Of a DNA stretch of 64,000 nt, positions 39,501-47,734 are shown in pieces. Positions within the stretch are counted from its first letter, which is position 1, and each line of letters opens with the position of its first letter. The DNA lies in NCBI RefSeq assembly GCF_900183975.1, contig NZ_LT853882.1:2349501-2413500 (forward strand), written 5' to 3'. Source of the stretch: Xanthomonas fragariae. Lineage in GTDB: Bacteria > Pseudomonadota > Gammaproteobacteria > Xanthomonadales > Xanthomonadaceae. A program made the position numbers and the translations under genes. The notes beneath the pieces were generated by a model. It did not search any database. It had not been told where the DNA came from and saw nothing but the letters and a program-made list of their open reading frames with translations.

Positions 39501-42500
39501 AAGGAGTCCAAATTGCGCAAAGACCTCGACCCGCAAGGCGTGGCCAATGCGCTCAACGCACTGAGAAAATGGCCCGACACGCCGGACTGCAAGAAGGCCG
39601 CCAACTTATTGATCTTGCGACTGGCCGCCGAGCCCGAGTTGTGCAACGCCCTTAAACCGCAAGAAGTAGCCAGCTTACTCAACGCCCTGAGCAAATGGCT
39701 CGACACGCCGGTCTGCAAAGATGTTGCCAACGCACTGATCTCGCGACTGGCCAAAGAGCCCGAGTTGCGCAACGGCCTCAAACGGCAACACATCGCCAAC
39801 GCGCTCAACGCTCTGAGCAAATGGCCTGACACGCCAGACTGCAAAGATGTCGCCAGCGCGCTGGCCTCGCGGCTGGCCGACGACGATCCCGGTTTGCGCA
39901 ATGCCCTTAAACCGCAAGGCGTGGCCAACGTGCTCAACGCACTGAGCAAATGGCCCGACACGCCGGACTGCAAGAAGGCCGCCAACGTACTGATCTCGCG
40001 ACTGGCCAACGAGCCCGAGTTGCGCAACGCCCTCAAACCGCTAGACGTGGCCCACGTGTTGAACGCCCTGGGCAAATGGCCCGACACGCCGTTCTGCAAA
40101 GATGTCGCCAACGCACTGACCTCGCGACTGGCCGCCGAGCCCGAGTTGCGCAACGGCCTCAAACGGCAACACATCGCCAACGCGCTCAACGCTCTGAGCA
40201 AATGGCCTGACACACCGCTCTGCGCTGTTGTCGTTAAGGCGCTGGCCTTGCGGCTGGCCGACGAGCCAGGGTCGTGCAACGCCCTCCGCCCTATTGACGT
40301 GACCCAAGCGCTCAACGCCCTGAGCAAATGGCCCAACACGCCCGACTGCAAGACCGCCGCCAACGCGCTGGCTTCGCGGCTGGCCAAGGAGCCCAAATTG
40401 CGCAAAGACCTCGACCCGCAAGGCGTGGCCAATGCGCTCAACGCTCTGAGCAAATGGCCCGACACGCCGGTCTGCAAGACTGCAGCCAGCGAGCTGGCCC
40501 CGCGGCTGGCCGACGACGATCCCGGTTTGCGCAACGCCCTCAATCCGCAAGGCGTGGTCAACGTGCTCAACGCCCTGAGCAAATGGCCTGACACGCCAGA
40601 CTGCAAAGATGCCGCCAACGCTCTGGCCTCGCGGCTGGCCGACGACGATCCCGTTTTGCGCAACGCCCTCAAACCGCTAGACGTGGCCAACGTGTTGAAC
40701 GCCCTGAGCAAATGGCCCGACACGCCGGACTGCAAGAAGGCCGCCAACGTACTGATCTCGCGACTGGCCAACGAGCCCGAGTTGCGCAAAGACCTCGACC
40801 CGCAAGGCGTGGCCAACGTATTCAACGCCCTGAGCAAATGGCCCGACACGCCGGACTGCAAGGCCGCCGCCAGCGAGCTGGCCCCGCGGCTGGCCGACGA
40901 AGATTCCGGTCTGCGCAACGCCCTCAATCCGCAAGGCGTGGCCAACGTACTCAACGCCCTGAGCAAATGGCCCGACACGCCGGTCTGCAAGACCGCCGCC
41001 AACGTACTGGCCTTGCGGCTGGCCAACGAGCCCGAGTTGCGCAACGCCCTCAAACCGCTAGACGTGGCCCACGTGTTGAACGCCCTGAGCAAATGGCCCG
41101 ACACGCCGGTCTGCAAAGATGCCGCCAAAGCGCTGGCCGCTCGGCTGGCCGACGACCCCGAGTTGTGCAAAGACTTCTATCCAAAAGGCGTTGCCAACGC
41201 GTTGAACGCACTGAGCAAATGGCCCGACACGCCGGACTGCAAGACCGCCGCCAAGGTACTGGCCTCGCGGCTGGCCGACGAGCCCGAGTTGTGCAAAAAC
41301 CTCGGCCCGCAAGGCGTTGCCAACGTACTCAACGCCCTGAGCAAATGGCCCGACACGCCGGACTGCAAGGCCGCCGCCAGCGAGCTAGCCTCGCGGCTCG
41401 ACGACGACCCCGGTTTGCGCAACGCCCTCAAACCGATAGACGTGGCCCACGTGTTGAACGCCCTGAGCAAATGGCCCGGCGCGCCGGACTGCAAGGCCGC
41501 CGCCACCGCGCTGGCCCCTCGGCTGGCCGACGATGCCGGTTTGCGCAACGCCCTCGACCCGCAACACGTGGCCAACGTGCTCAACGCCCTGAGCAAATGG
41601 CCCGACACGCCGGACTGCAAGACCGCCGCCACCGCGCTGGCCTTGCGGCTGGTCGACGACGATTCCGCTTTGTGCAACGCCCTCAACCCGCAAGAAGTGG
41701 CCAACGCGCTCAACGCCCTGAGCAAATGGCCCGACACGCCGGACTGCGAGACCGCCACCAGCGCAATGGCCTCGCGGCTGGCCGACGATGCCGGTTTGAG
41801 CAACGCTCTGCGCCCTATTGGCGTGACCCAAGCGCTCAACGCTCTGAGCAAATGGCCCGGACGCGCGAGCTGCGAAAAGGCCATCGACGCCTTGGCCAGG
41901 CGGCTGGCTGCAGACCACGATATGCGACACGCCCTGGGAGCACAGGACGTGGCCTTGTCGCTCAATGCGCTAAGCAAATCGCTTGGAGGGACGGCCTGTC
42001 CCCAGACAGCGTTGCTGCTCGCCGAGCGCTTAGGCTCGACCGAGCTGCTGTGGCAGCAGTTCGAGATGCTTGGGCTCGCCATAGTAGCCAACGCGATGTC
42101 CCGTCTGCGGCACCTGGACGATGAACAATTCCAAACCTTGGGTAGCGACAAACTGAAGGCGCTGGCCGGGCACCTGGAGCTGCACCGCGCGCGTTTTGAG
42201 TCCGCCTCGGTCTCGGAGATCGGGCTGATCTTCAAGGCCCTTTCATCGACGCAGCTTCAGCGCCAGATGCGTCCGCTGGCGCGACCGGCACTCGAGCGGG
42301 TTGCCGCGCTCATGCACGAGGATGGATTACGCGCAACGAACCTCGAGGGGCTAGGCAATCTGTGCATGGGCCTGCTGCCGCTGATCCGCAGTCCGGAGCT
42401 GACCCCTCGCCATCGCAGTCACGCCCTGAGCGTATTCAACACGTTGCAGCCGATCGTAGAGCGCAAGATCGCCTTGTACCTCACGGTCGGTGGCTCACCT

Positions 42501-45500
42501 GCATCGGCTCAGACCGAACAGCACGCCACACGTTGCCCGGCGTTGACGTTCTTCCAGGTGCTCAAGGCCTATGCGGTGGTGAGTCGGCAATGGAAGCCGC
42601 GCCACGTCCAAGGCGCGCGCCAGGAACTGCGCCAGCGCCGCGAGCAGCTGGCGCAATGGGTCGACCAGACGCTCGAGCGCACGCGCGAGGCCATCGAGGC
42701 GGACCTCGGCGAGATGAGCTGGAACCTGATCGCGCAGATCGAGGCGGGCGACCAGGTGTTCGACGCCCTGGACCGGCGCATGGCCAAGGAGGCGCCAAGG
42801 ATCGCGCAGGCCCATCCACCGAGCCGCTTCGACCTGGGCGCTGGGCGCCTGGGCATGCGTTCGGCACCCGGCCAGCCCGTCGCGCCGGCACCCGGCACCG
42901 GCAGCACGACCCACATCGTGGTCGATCTGCGTGGCAAGCAAGTGTCGACCAACGCGACCGAGACGGACAAGCCTTACTCGCTGTTCACGCGGCTGACGGG
43001 CCTGCCGCTGGTGGAGGTTCAGCTGCCGGGATCGATTTCAACGTTCATGCTCGCGCGCACGCTCACCTACCAGGGCCAGCCCTGGCGCTTCGACATGTTC
43101 GGCGGCAGCCGCGCCACGCGCGGCCACCTGAGCCGCCCCTCCGACCTGCTGTCCGGCGCATCTGCATCGCCGTCGCTGCTGCCGGCGATCCGCTATGCCG
43201 ACACCGTCCCGGGCAGCAGCCTGATGAAGCTCATCACCAAGCTCGCCCCGCAGCGCGAGGACTGGTCGCGCATGCAGCGCTCGCTGCTGGAGATGGTGCC
43301 AAGCGACCACGTCGTGGAGGGCACGCTGCGCCTGGGCTTTTTCGACGACGTCAGCGGCCCTGCGCACCCATTCAAGCCCACAGCACCCGACGGGCGCCCC
43401 CTGGCGCTGTGCCCCAACGATGGCTGCGGCTTTCTGAAGCTGGAGGTGGCCCAGCGCATCCCTGCCTTCCGTGCGTACTTCTCCGCCTGGGAAGCGGTGC
43501 AGGCCGGCCGGGCTAGCCAAGCCCAGCGCGACCTTCTGGCCAAGGACAAGGGACCCACGCGGCTGGCACCACAGGCGCTGCAGCACTTCCCACGCGACCA
43601 GGCGGCGCTGCAGGAGGCGCACGAAGCGATGCAGCGCCGGCTGCAGGCGCTGCCGCCCGAGCTGAGCCAACTGGTGCTGTACGAGCTGGCCACCAGCGGC
43701 GGCTACGAGGGCCAGAGAGTCCGGGCGGTGCCCTCCGCCGACAACCAGGTGCACCTGCCGCGCGAGCGCAGCCAGGCCTTCGACGCCGCCGGCGGCGCCT
43801 TGCTGATCGGCAAGCCGCCTTACGACAAGGAGAACCTGCTGCCGGTGCCGCAGGAGTATGTCGCTACCGCGGCGCAAGGCGATGCCACGGCCGAATTCCT
43901 CTCGCAGTGCTTCGGCATCCAGTACAGCTACACCGGCTTCGACGACAGCGCGGGCGACGCTGCTGGCAGCGACCCGGCGATGCTGCACAGCAAGGGCATG
44001 CTCATCGTAGTGCCGGCGCAGAACTGGCCGGCGCAGTTCGCGGACGTGGACCTGGCCTGCTCCAAGGAAGATCTCAAAACCCTGTCGCGCTGGACCGCCG
44101 GACGCGACCGCAGTGCCGTGCCGCAGGACATGCTCAGCACCGGCAGCCTGCGGCTCAAGGACATCGTGGAACCCGGGCGTATGGGCGCACTGCCGATCCC
44201 GGAGCTGCGCAAGCGCAACATGGACACCGACGGTGACGATGCGTTCGTGTACGCGGGCTACCCCAGGCTGGCGGAGCTGATCGCGCGCGAGATGGACGAT
44301 CGTGCGGCGCGGCGCGGCCAGCCACGCTCTTTCAAGCCGCCGAAGACGGCCACGCCGGCCATCGACCCAGACAGCGGCCACTACCAGGCCGGGCGGCTGT
44401 CCGAGATCATGTCGCTGCAGCGTGGCGGCCAGATCATGGGCGCGGCCAGCACCCTGGCGGCGCGCTTCATGGCGCAGCCCGACCAGCTGCGCAAGGCGAT
44501 GGCGCGCAAGATGATGTTCGGTACGTACGACGGCATCGAGCGCGACCTGCGCAACGGCTTGCGCCAGGTACTCGACGGCGAGACCACAGATCGCGAGGTG
44601 TTGTTGGCGCAACTGCGCGCCCAGGCGCACGAAGCGATCAGCCGCGCCCACATGCCCGAGGCGCGTGAAGTGGCCGAACTGCTGCACGCGCAGCTGCTTG
44701 AGCTCGAACTGGCAACGGCTCGCTCAGCCGAGGCGCCAGGCTTGCCCGACGCACTGGCTTCAGCCGAGGCGCCAGGCCTGCCCGACGCGCCGGCTTCAGC
44801 CGAGACGCCGCGCCTGCCCGACGCGCTGGCTGAGGCGTTCCCAACGCTCGCCCGGGCCTACATGGCTGCGCCTGATGCCGACGCACGTCTGCGCGCCATC
44901 CTCGACAACTACCCGGTGTGCCTGTTATCGCACGCACAGTTCCCGGAGGGGCAACCGGGGTTCATCCCCAACGAGCCGGAACTGAGCATGCGCAACCTCT
45001 TCACCATCGCCATCAAGGTGGGCACCGATGCGCTGAAATCCGACACCGGCACAGCGCTGTTCGCCAAGATCGTGGAGTCTTGCGAACGCTCCGAGCGAGC
45101 GTTCGCCGAGCGGGTACGCAGCGTGCCCTACGGCAAGACGACTGCCCGGGCCATGCACGAGGGCCGCTTCGACGCCGAGCAGACCAAGGTGCTGCTGCAG
45201 AACATGCCGACGATGGCGGCGGGCGTCATGCAAGACGCGCTGCACTCGCTGCAGCAGGCAGGCCTGATCGACCCGCCGCCCCCGCCGGCCGAGCGCCTGC
45301 GCGCCGTGCAGCACGAGGACATCGTGCGTGCGGCCGAGGCCCTGCGGACACGCGCCGGCGAGATGGAGCCCGTGATCACCAAAATGCTGATCGGCGCCGC
45401 CAAGCTCCATGGTGGGCACCTGGAGGGAATGGGCCATAAATTCAAATCGACCGGCTCGCTGACGGAAAAATTCGAGCGGCAGATTGCTTTGAAACACAAG

Positions 45501-45905
45501 ACCCTGGAAGAAGCGGCCGCTGGCATCAACGACGCGCTGCGCTACAGCGTGGTGTTGGAGCCGCAGCACTTCACCGCCGGCCTGCGCGGCGTGCTGGCCT
45601 TGCTGGACAATCAAGGCCATGTGCGCGTCAAGCTGCTCAACCTGTTCACGCGGCAGCGGCAGGCATTCAAGGCAGTCAACGTCACGCTGCGCAGCCCGGA
45701 AGGCGCGCTGTGGGAGATCCAGTTCCACACGCCGGACACCTTCAAGCTCAAGGAGAAATTCCACGACGTGTACAAGGAAAGCTTTGCGCTGCAGCTTAAG
45801 AGCGCCTCACAGGTCGATCAGCACCAACTGCAGGCGTCTGCGCAGACGGCCTTCAGCGGCGTGAATGCGCCGCCGGGCTGCGAGGAGATCGACGATTGGG
45901 AATAG
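36594..45905 (+). CDS. xopAD: Type III effector XopAD (SKWP/RipS family)
   Basis: The protein is 3103 residues. The first 180 or so are Arg/Ser/Gln-rich and disordered-looking, as type III secretion regions often are. Residues about 380-1815 are some 34 tandem SKWP repeats of 42 residues (NALNALSKWPDTPDCKxAAxALA pattern), expected to form a helical-repeat solenoid. A non-repetitive C-terminal half follows. It includes an acidic DTDGDD at 2544-2549, a three-fold AEAPGLPDAL-type repeat near 2712-2748, and a RelA/SpoT-like domain at about 2925-3075 (see findings). XopAD and Ralstonia RipS are known effectors whose biochemical function I do not know to be established. No PIP box is visible upstream. 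The frame is intact, flanked by same-orientation IS1478-like copies. Confidence 0.93.
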   Translation: MKTSKVNLNALGTNWPFPREDQPRPAGEQAAACSRDSQSTLGRPPSKRRRVEQDEPGTATQRRVPLSVNAQTGASGRAWDRHAQQQPATHSHRRDDPTDRRGTAPERRPDRMSAYVGASSSHRRPQRATHGLEATADLRLTEQKSKRAAGKRPREEREPYRQPKRPRQGLVLTTADLNQAEHRLDSAAKKRLQAERERYRGQLEAHSRMDQTHNARLCVAMARDNELARRMDCKLALPFLDRKFNEQTNAKWLDKYLQMIGNAKPAAELTHSDLDRCTELAAQYLYKTEWFNGASLKQLAHVSNKLSKHPNQPACMDAIAWIARQVEQANGPLGLDGHLSVLLLNAFAKNTNSGRCEHAVARLARHLQRGHQARQPLQAKGIGLALNAFSKWFNNPDCQSMAHSLAELLASNSRLCYAMDAQSIANTLNALSKWPDALVCKNAANALASRLADNDPDLRNALKPQEVANALNALSKWPDTQVCKDVADALALRLAKETNLRKDLDSQEVANALNALSKWPDSPDCERAAKALAARLADDPELCKDFYPQGVANALNALSKWPDTPDCKVAATALALRLADEPELCKEFCPQGVASALNALSKWPDMPDCEKAAHALAWRLAYEPELCKDLDQQGVANALNALSKWPDSPDCKDAANALASRLAEEPELCNALKRQYIANALNALSKWPDIPRCAVAVKALALRLADEPELHKDLDPQEVGIALNALSKWLDTQVCKDVADALALRLAKEPKLRKDLDPQGVANVLNALSKWPNTQVCKDVADALTSRLAAEPELRNGLKRQHIANALNALSKWPDTPLCAVAVKALALRLADELRLADEPGSCNALHPIDVTQALNALSKWPNTQVCKDVAEALALRLAKEPKLRKDLDPQGVANALNALSKWPDTQVCKTAANALALRMADELRLADEPGSCNALRPIDVTQALNAVSKWPDTPDCKTAAEALALRLAKESKLRKDLDPQGVANALNALRKWPDTPDCKKAANLLILRLAAEPELCNALKPQEVASLLNALSKWLDTPVCKDVANALISRLAKEPELRNGLKRQHIANALNALSKWPDTPDCKDVASALASRLADDDPGLRNALKPQGVANVLNALSKWPDTPDCKKAANVLISRLANEPELRNALKPLDVAHVLNALGKWPDTPFCKDVANALTSRLAAEPELRNGLKRQHIANALNALSKWPDTPLCAVVVKALALRLADEPGSCNALRPIDVTQALNALSKWPNTPDCKTAANALASRLAKEPKLRKDLDPQGVANALNALSKWPDTPVCKTAASELAPRLADDDPGLRNALNPQGVVNVLNALSKWPDTPDCKDAANALASRLADDDPVLRNALKPLDVANVLNALSKWPDTPDCKKAANVLISRLANEPELRKDLDPQGVANVFNALSKWPDTPDCKAAASELAPRLADEDSGLRNALNPQGVANVLNALSKWPDTPVCKTAANVLALRLANEPELRNALKPLDVAHVLNALSKWPDTPVCKDAAKALAARLADDPELCKDFYPKGVANALNALSKWPDTPDCKTAAKVLASRLADEPELCKNLGPQGVANVLNALSKWPDTPDCKAAASELASRLDDDPGLRNALKPIDVAHVLNALSKWPGAPDCKAAATALAPRLADDAGLRNALDPQHVANVLNALSKWPDTPDCKTAATALALRLVDDDSALCNALNPQEVANALNALSKWPDTPDCETATSAMASRLADDAGLSNALRPIGVTQALNALSKWPGRASCEKAIDALARRLAADHDMRHALGAQDVALSLNALSKSLGGTACPQTALLLAERLGSTELLWQQFEMLGLAIVANAMSRLRHLDDEQFQTLGSDKLKALAGHLELHRARFESASVSEIGLIFKALSSTQLQRQMRPLARPALERVAALMHEDGLRATNLEGLGNLCMGLLPLIRSPELTPRHRSHALSVFNTLQPIVERKIALYLTVGGSPASAQTEQHATRCPALTFFQVLKAYAVVSRQWKPRHVQGARQELRQRREQLAQWVDQTLERTREAIEADLGEMSWNLIAQIEAGDQVFDALDRRMAKEAPRIAQAHPPSRFDLGAGRLGMRSAPGQPVAPAPGTGSTTHIVVDLRGKQVSTNATETDKPYSLFTRLTGLPLVEVQLPGSISTFMLARTLTYQGQPWRFDMFGGSRATRGHLSRPSDLLSGASASPSLLPAIRYADTVPGSSLMKLITKLAPQREDWSRMQRSLLEMVPSDHVVEGTLRLGFFDDVSGPAHPFKPTAPDGRPLALCPNDGCGFLKLEVAQRIPAFRAYFSAWEAVQAGRASQAQRDLLAKDKGPTRLAPQALQHFPRDQAALQEAHEAMQRRLQALPPELSQLVLYELATSGGYEGQRVRAVPSADNQVHLPRERSQAFDAAGGALLIGKPPYDKENLLPVPQEYVATAAQGDATAEFLSQCFGIQYSYTGFDDSAGDAAGSDPAMLHSKGMLIVVPAQNWPAQFADVDLACSKEDLKTLSRWTAGRDRSAVPQDMLSTGSLRLKDIVEPGRMGALPIPELRKRNMDTDGDDAFVYAGYPRLAELIAREMDDRAARRGQPRSFKPPKTATPAIDPDSGHYQAGRLSEIMSLQRGGQIMGAASTLAARFMAQPDQLRKAMARKMMFGTYDGIERDLRNGLRQVLDGETTDREVLLAQLRAQAHEAISRAHMPEAREVAELLHAQLLELELATARSAEAPGLPDALASAEAPGLPDAPASAETPRLPDALAEAFPTLARAYMAAPDADARLRAILDNYPVCLLSHAQFPEGQPGFIPNEPELSMRNLFTIAIKVGTDALKSDTGTALFAKIVESCERSERAFAERVRSVPYGKTTARAMHEGRFDAEQTKVLLQNMPTMAAGVMQDALHSLQQAGLIDPPPPPAERLRAVQHEDIVRAAEALRTRAGEMEPVITKMLIGAAKLHGGHLEGMGHKFKSTGSLTEKFERQIALKHKTLEEAAAGINDALRYSVVLEPQHFTAGLRGVLALLDNQGHVRVKLLNLFTRQRQAFKAVNVTLRSPEGALWEIQFHTPDTFKLKEKFHDVYKESFALQLKSASQVDQHQLQASAQTAFSGVNAPPGCEEIDDWE
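37738..42040 (+). repeat. SKWP tandem repeat array (126-bp units)
   Basis: About 34 in-frame units of 126 bp encode LNALSKW-type repeats. Two internal units (near 39085 and 39355) contain an extra six codons duplicating LRLADE. The run of three units near 38940-39240 recurs, closely similar, near 40110-40360, showing block duplication. Because of the repetition, long open frames appear on the opposite strand; they are not genes. Confidence 0.95.
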
Positions 45906-46862
45906 CCCTGCCTTTGGCGCGGCGCACGCCGCAGTAGGAGCGGCGTGAGGCGCAGTGGAACGGCAAAGCGGTCTGTGTCCAGGACCCACTAGGCGGAGGG
46001 TCGGCAGTGAAGTCCAAGAAATCGAGAGGAATGCCTTTAGCAGTCAATCGGTTGCCTACGAATTGTCTGTTTTTTGCACGAATCCCTGCCGACCCTCGGA
46101 ATGGGATGGCGTGTGCACGTGGGCGGGAACGGTTGGCCGGACAACGCGTCCAGGCGACGGGCCCTGGCCAATCAAGCGCGTCGGAACGGATGCGCTTGTG
46201 AGCGCGCTTCATCAATCCGTGTGTAGCGCGAACCGGCAATCAGCGCCGCGTGTGCTGCATGCGCAGTTGGCGACGGCCATGACACACACCTAACGCGAGC
46301 ATACGTCGGTAGAGGCCTTTTGCATGCGCGCCTGGCTTGCATCGGTATGTTTGGAACACCACGCCGTTATAGAGCGCTCTATGCCTCATAGCTCAACGCC
46401 GCCACGCCGCGCTGGCTCTTGAAACGATCGGCCCACATGGTCAGGATTGATTCCACGCCCGGCCGTTCAAATCGCATTGAATAACCCAACGAGTGCTGGC
46501 CGGCTGCGACCACCTCTAGTTGTCATGCGTGCAGCATGCTCTTTTCCAAAGTCCCGAAAGTCGAATTAATTCGTGGATAATTAATTTGCGTCATCGCAAT
46601 ACCAGAAGCGATGAATGACGCACAACGCACAACGCGCAGTAGCGCTCAAGCTCGCTTAGCGTAACGCTCCATGTAAATACCAGGAACCCGGAACGGGGAG
46701 GCGCGAATATACATGGCCGTTTTATATAAGAAAGGGCAACCAGCTGCTCATACGGCAGAGTCCGTTAGAACGACTAAATTACGCTTGAATTCGCTACAAA
46801 ATGTGAGAGATTTCCCTAAATCCGGGACAGGACTCCCTGATTCCATGGGAATTTAATCGCAT
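45906..46862. other. 950-bp largely non-coding gap after xopAD
   Basis: It holds the second copy of the 18-bp repeat (46080-46097) and no convincing complete gene. A short - strand frame, 46522-46379 (MRFERPGVESILTMWADRFK, ending LSYEA), reads like the C-terminus of an unidentified protein and may be a remnant. The 3' part (46560-46860) is AT-richer. Confidence 0.5.
46080..46097 (+). repeat. 18-bp direct repeat, right of xopAD
   Basis: This is identical to 36429-36446 and inside a longer match (21 of 23 bases) to 56590-56612. Confidence 0.6.
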
Positions 46863-46865
46863 TTA

Positions 46866-47731
46866 GAGCGGCTAACAAAACCCAGGAAGAAGCCGTAAGC
46901 AGATGATGGAGCAAGCAAGCGAGAGCAACGCCAAGTGGAGATCGATGCGGCGTTCAAAGCGGATGCGCAGTTTGCCCATGCCTGCGAACCAGGCATGGGT
47001 GCGCTCGACGACCCAGCGATGGCGGCCCAACCGGTCGTTGCGCGCGATCCCCTTGCGTGCGATCCGCGCAATGATGCCGCGCTGCTTGAGGAAGGCGCGA
47101 CAGCGGTCGATGTCGTAAGCCTTGTCGGCGTGCAATTTGTCTGGCCAACGTCGCGGGCGCCCTGGTTTGCCACCAATTGGCGGCAAGGCGTCGATCAACT
47201 CCTCGAACACGACCGAGTCGTGCCGATTGGCGCCGGTGACGCACACCGCCAAGGGGATGCCGTTGCGATCGACGATCAGATGCCGTTTGCTGCCGAGTTT
47301 GCCGCGATCGGTCGGGTTCGGCCCGGTGTATGGGCCCCCGGGGGGAGGCTACGCTAGCGGCGTCCAGACCAGCTCGGCTCAGGTCCAGCGTCTGAGCGCG
47401 ACATAGCTCGGCCAGCAACACCTGATGCAGACGATGCCACACACCGGCGGCCTGCCAATCACGCAACCGACGCCAGCAGGTCATGCCGCTGCCGTAGCCC
47501 AGCTCCATAGGCAGGTCTTCCCACGGCACGCCCGTGCGCAGGACATAGACGATGCCGTTGAGGGCTTGCTGATCACTGATACGCGGCCGTCCACCTTTGG
47601 GCGAACACTTCACTTGCGGAATCAGTGGCTCGATGCGCTTCCACAGCGCAAATGGGAATCTCTTTGCGACGTGTCATGTCCGCAATTTTGCCACCGGCGA
47701 GACAAGATTCAAGGGGTTTTGTTAGACGCTC
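46866..47731 (-). mobile_element. IS5-family element with two-frame transposase, copy 1
   Basis: The 866-bp element has ends GAGCGGCTAACAAAACCC and, reversed, GAGCGTCTAACAAAACCCC, flanked by TTA on both sides (46863-46865, 47732-47734). It is a near-identical, oppositely oriented copy of 55604-56470. The two-ORF layout suits the IS427-like branch. IS1478-like copy B begins directly after the right TTA. Confidence 0.88.
46872..47677 (-). pseudogene. Transposase of IS5-family copy 1 (frameshifted)
   Basis: It begins MTRRKEIP at 47677, but an extra T (CCCATTTGCGC, where copy 2 has CCCATTGCGC) breaks the frame near codon 8. The first part then continues as SPKGGRPRISDQQALNGIVY to LDLSRAGLDAASVAS. 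The second part (VCVTGANRHDSVVFEELIDA to RRIDLHLALLSLACSIICLR) is in the -1 frame, joined at a C6G6 stretch, as expected for programmed frameshifting. The extra T would make this copy defective. Confidence 0.8.
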
Positions 47732-47734
47732 TTA

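Noticed and set aside
38741..41170. 809-codon open frame on the - strand inside xopAD
   Set aside because: It follows from the 126-bp repeat unit: one stop-free antisense unit gives a long stop-free array. The product is a low-complexity repeat without a ribosome site.
37738..42040. CRISPR-like or other non-coding tandem repeat
   Set aside because: Units are contiguous, in frame, 126 bp long and encode a coherent 42-residue protein repeat. There are no spacers.
43038..44687. 549-codon antisense frame in the C-terminal half of xopAD
   Set aside because: This is a shadow of a GC-rich gene; the His/Gln/Arg-rich composition has no recognisable domain.
36429..46097. Idea that the 18-bp repeats are att sites derived from a tRNA 3' end
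   Set aside because: No tRNA gene with a matching T arm and acceptor stem is visible here, and there is no integrase gene nearby.
45955..46293. 112-codon frame after xopAD
   Set aside because: There is no ribosome site, no recognisable motif, and it crosses the 18-bp repeat.
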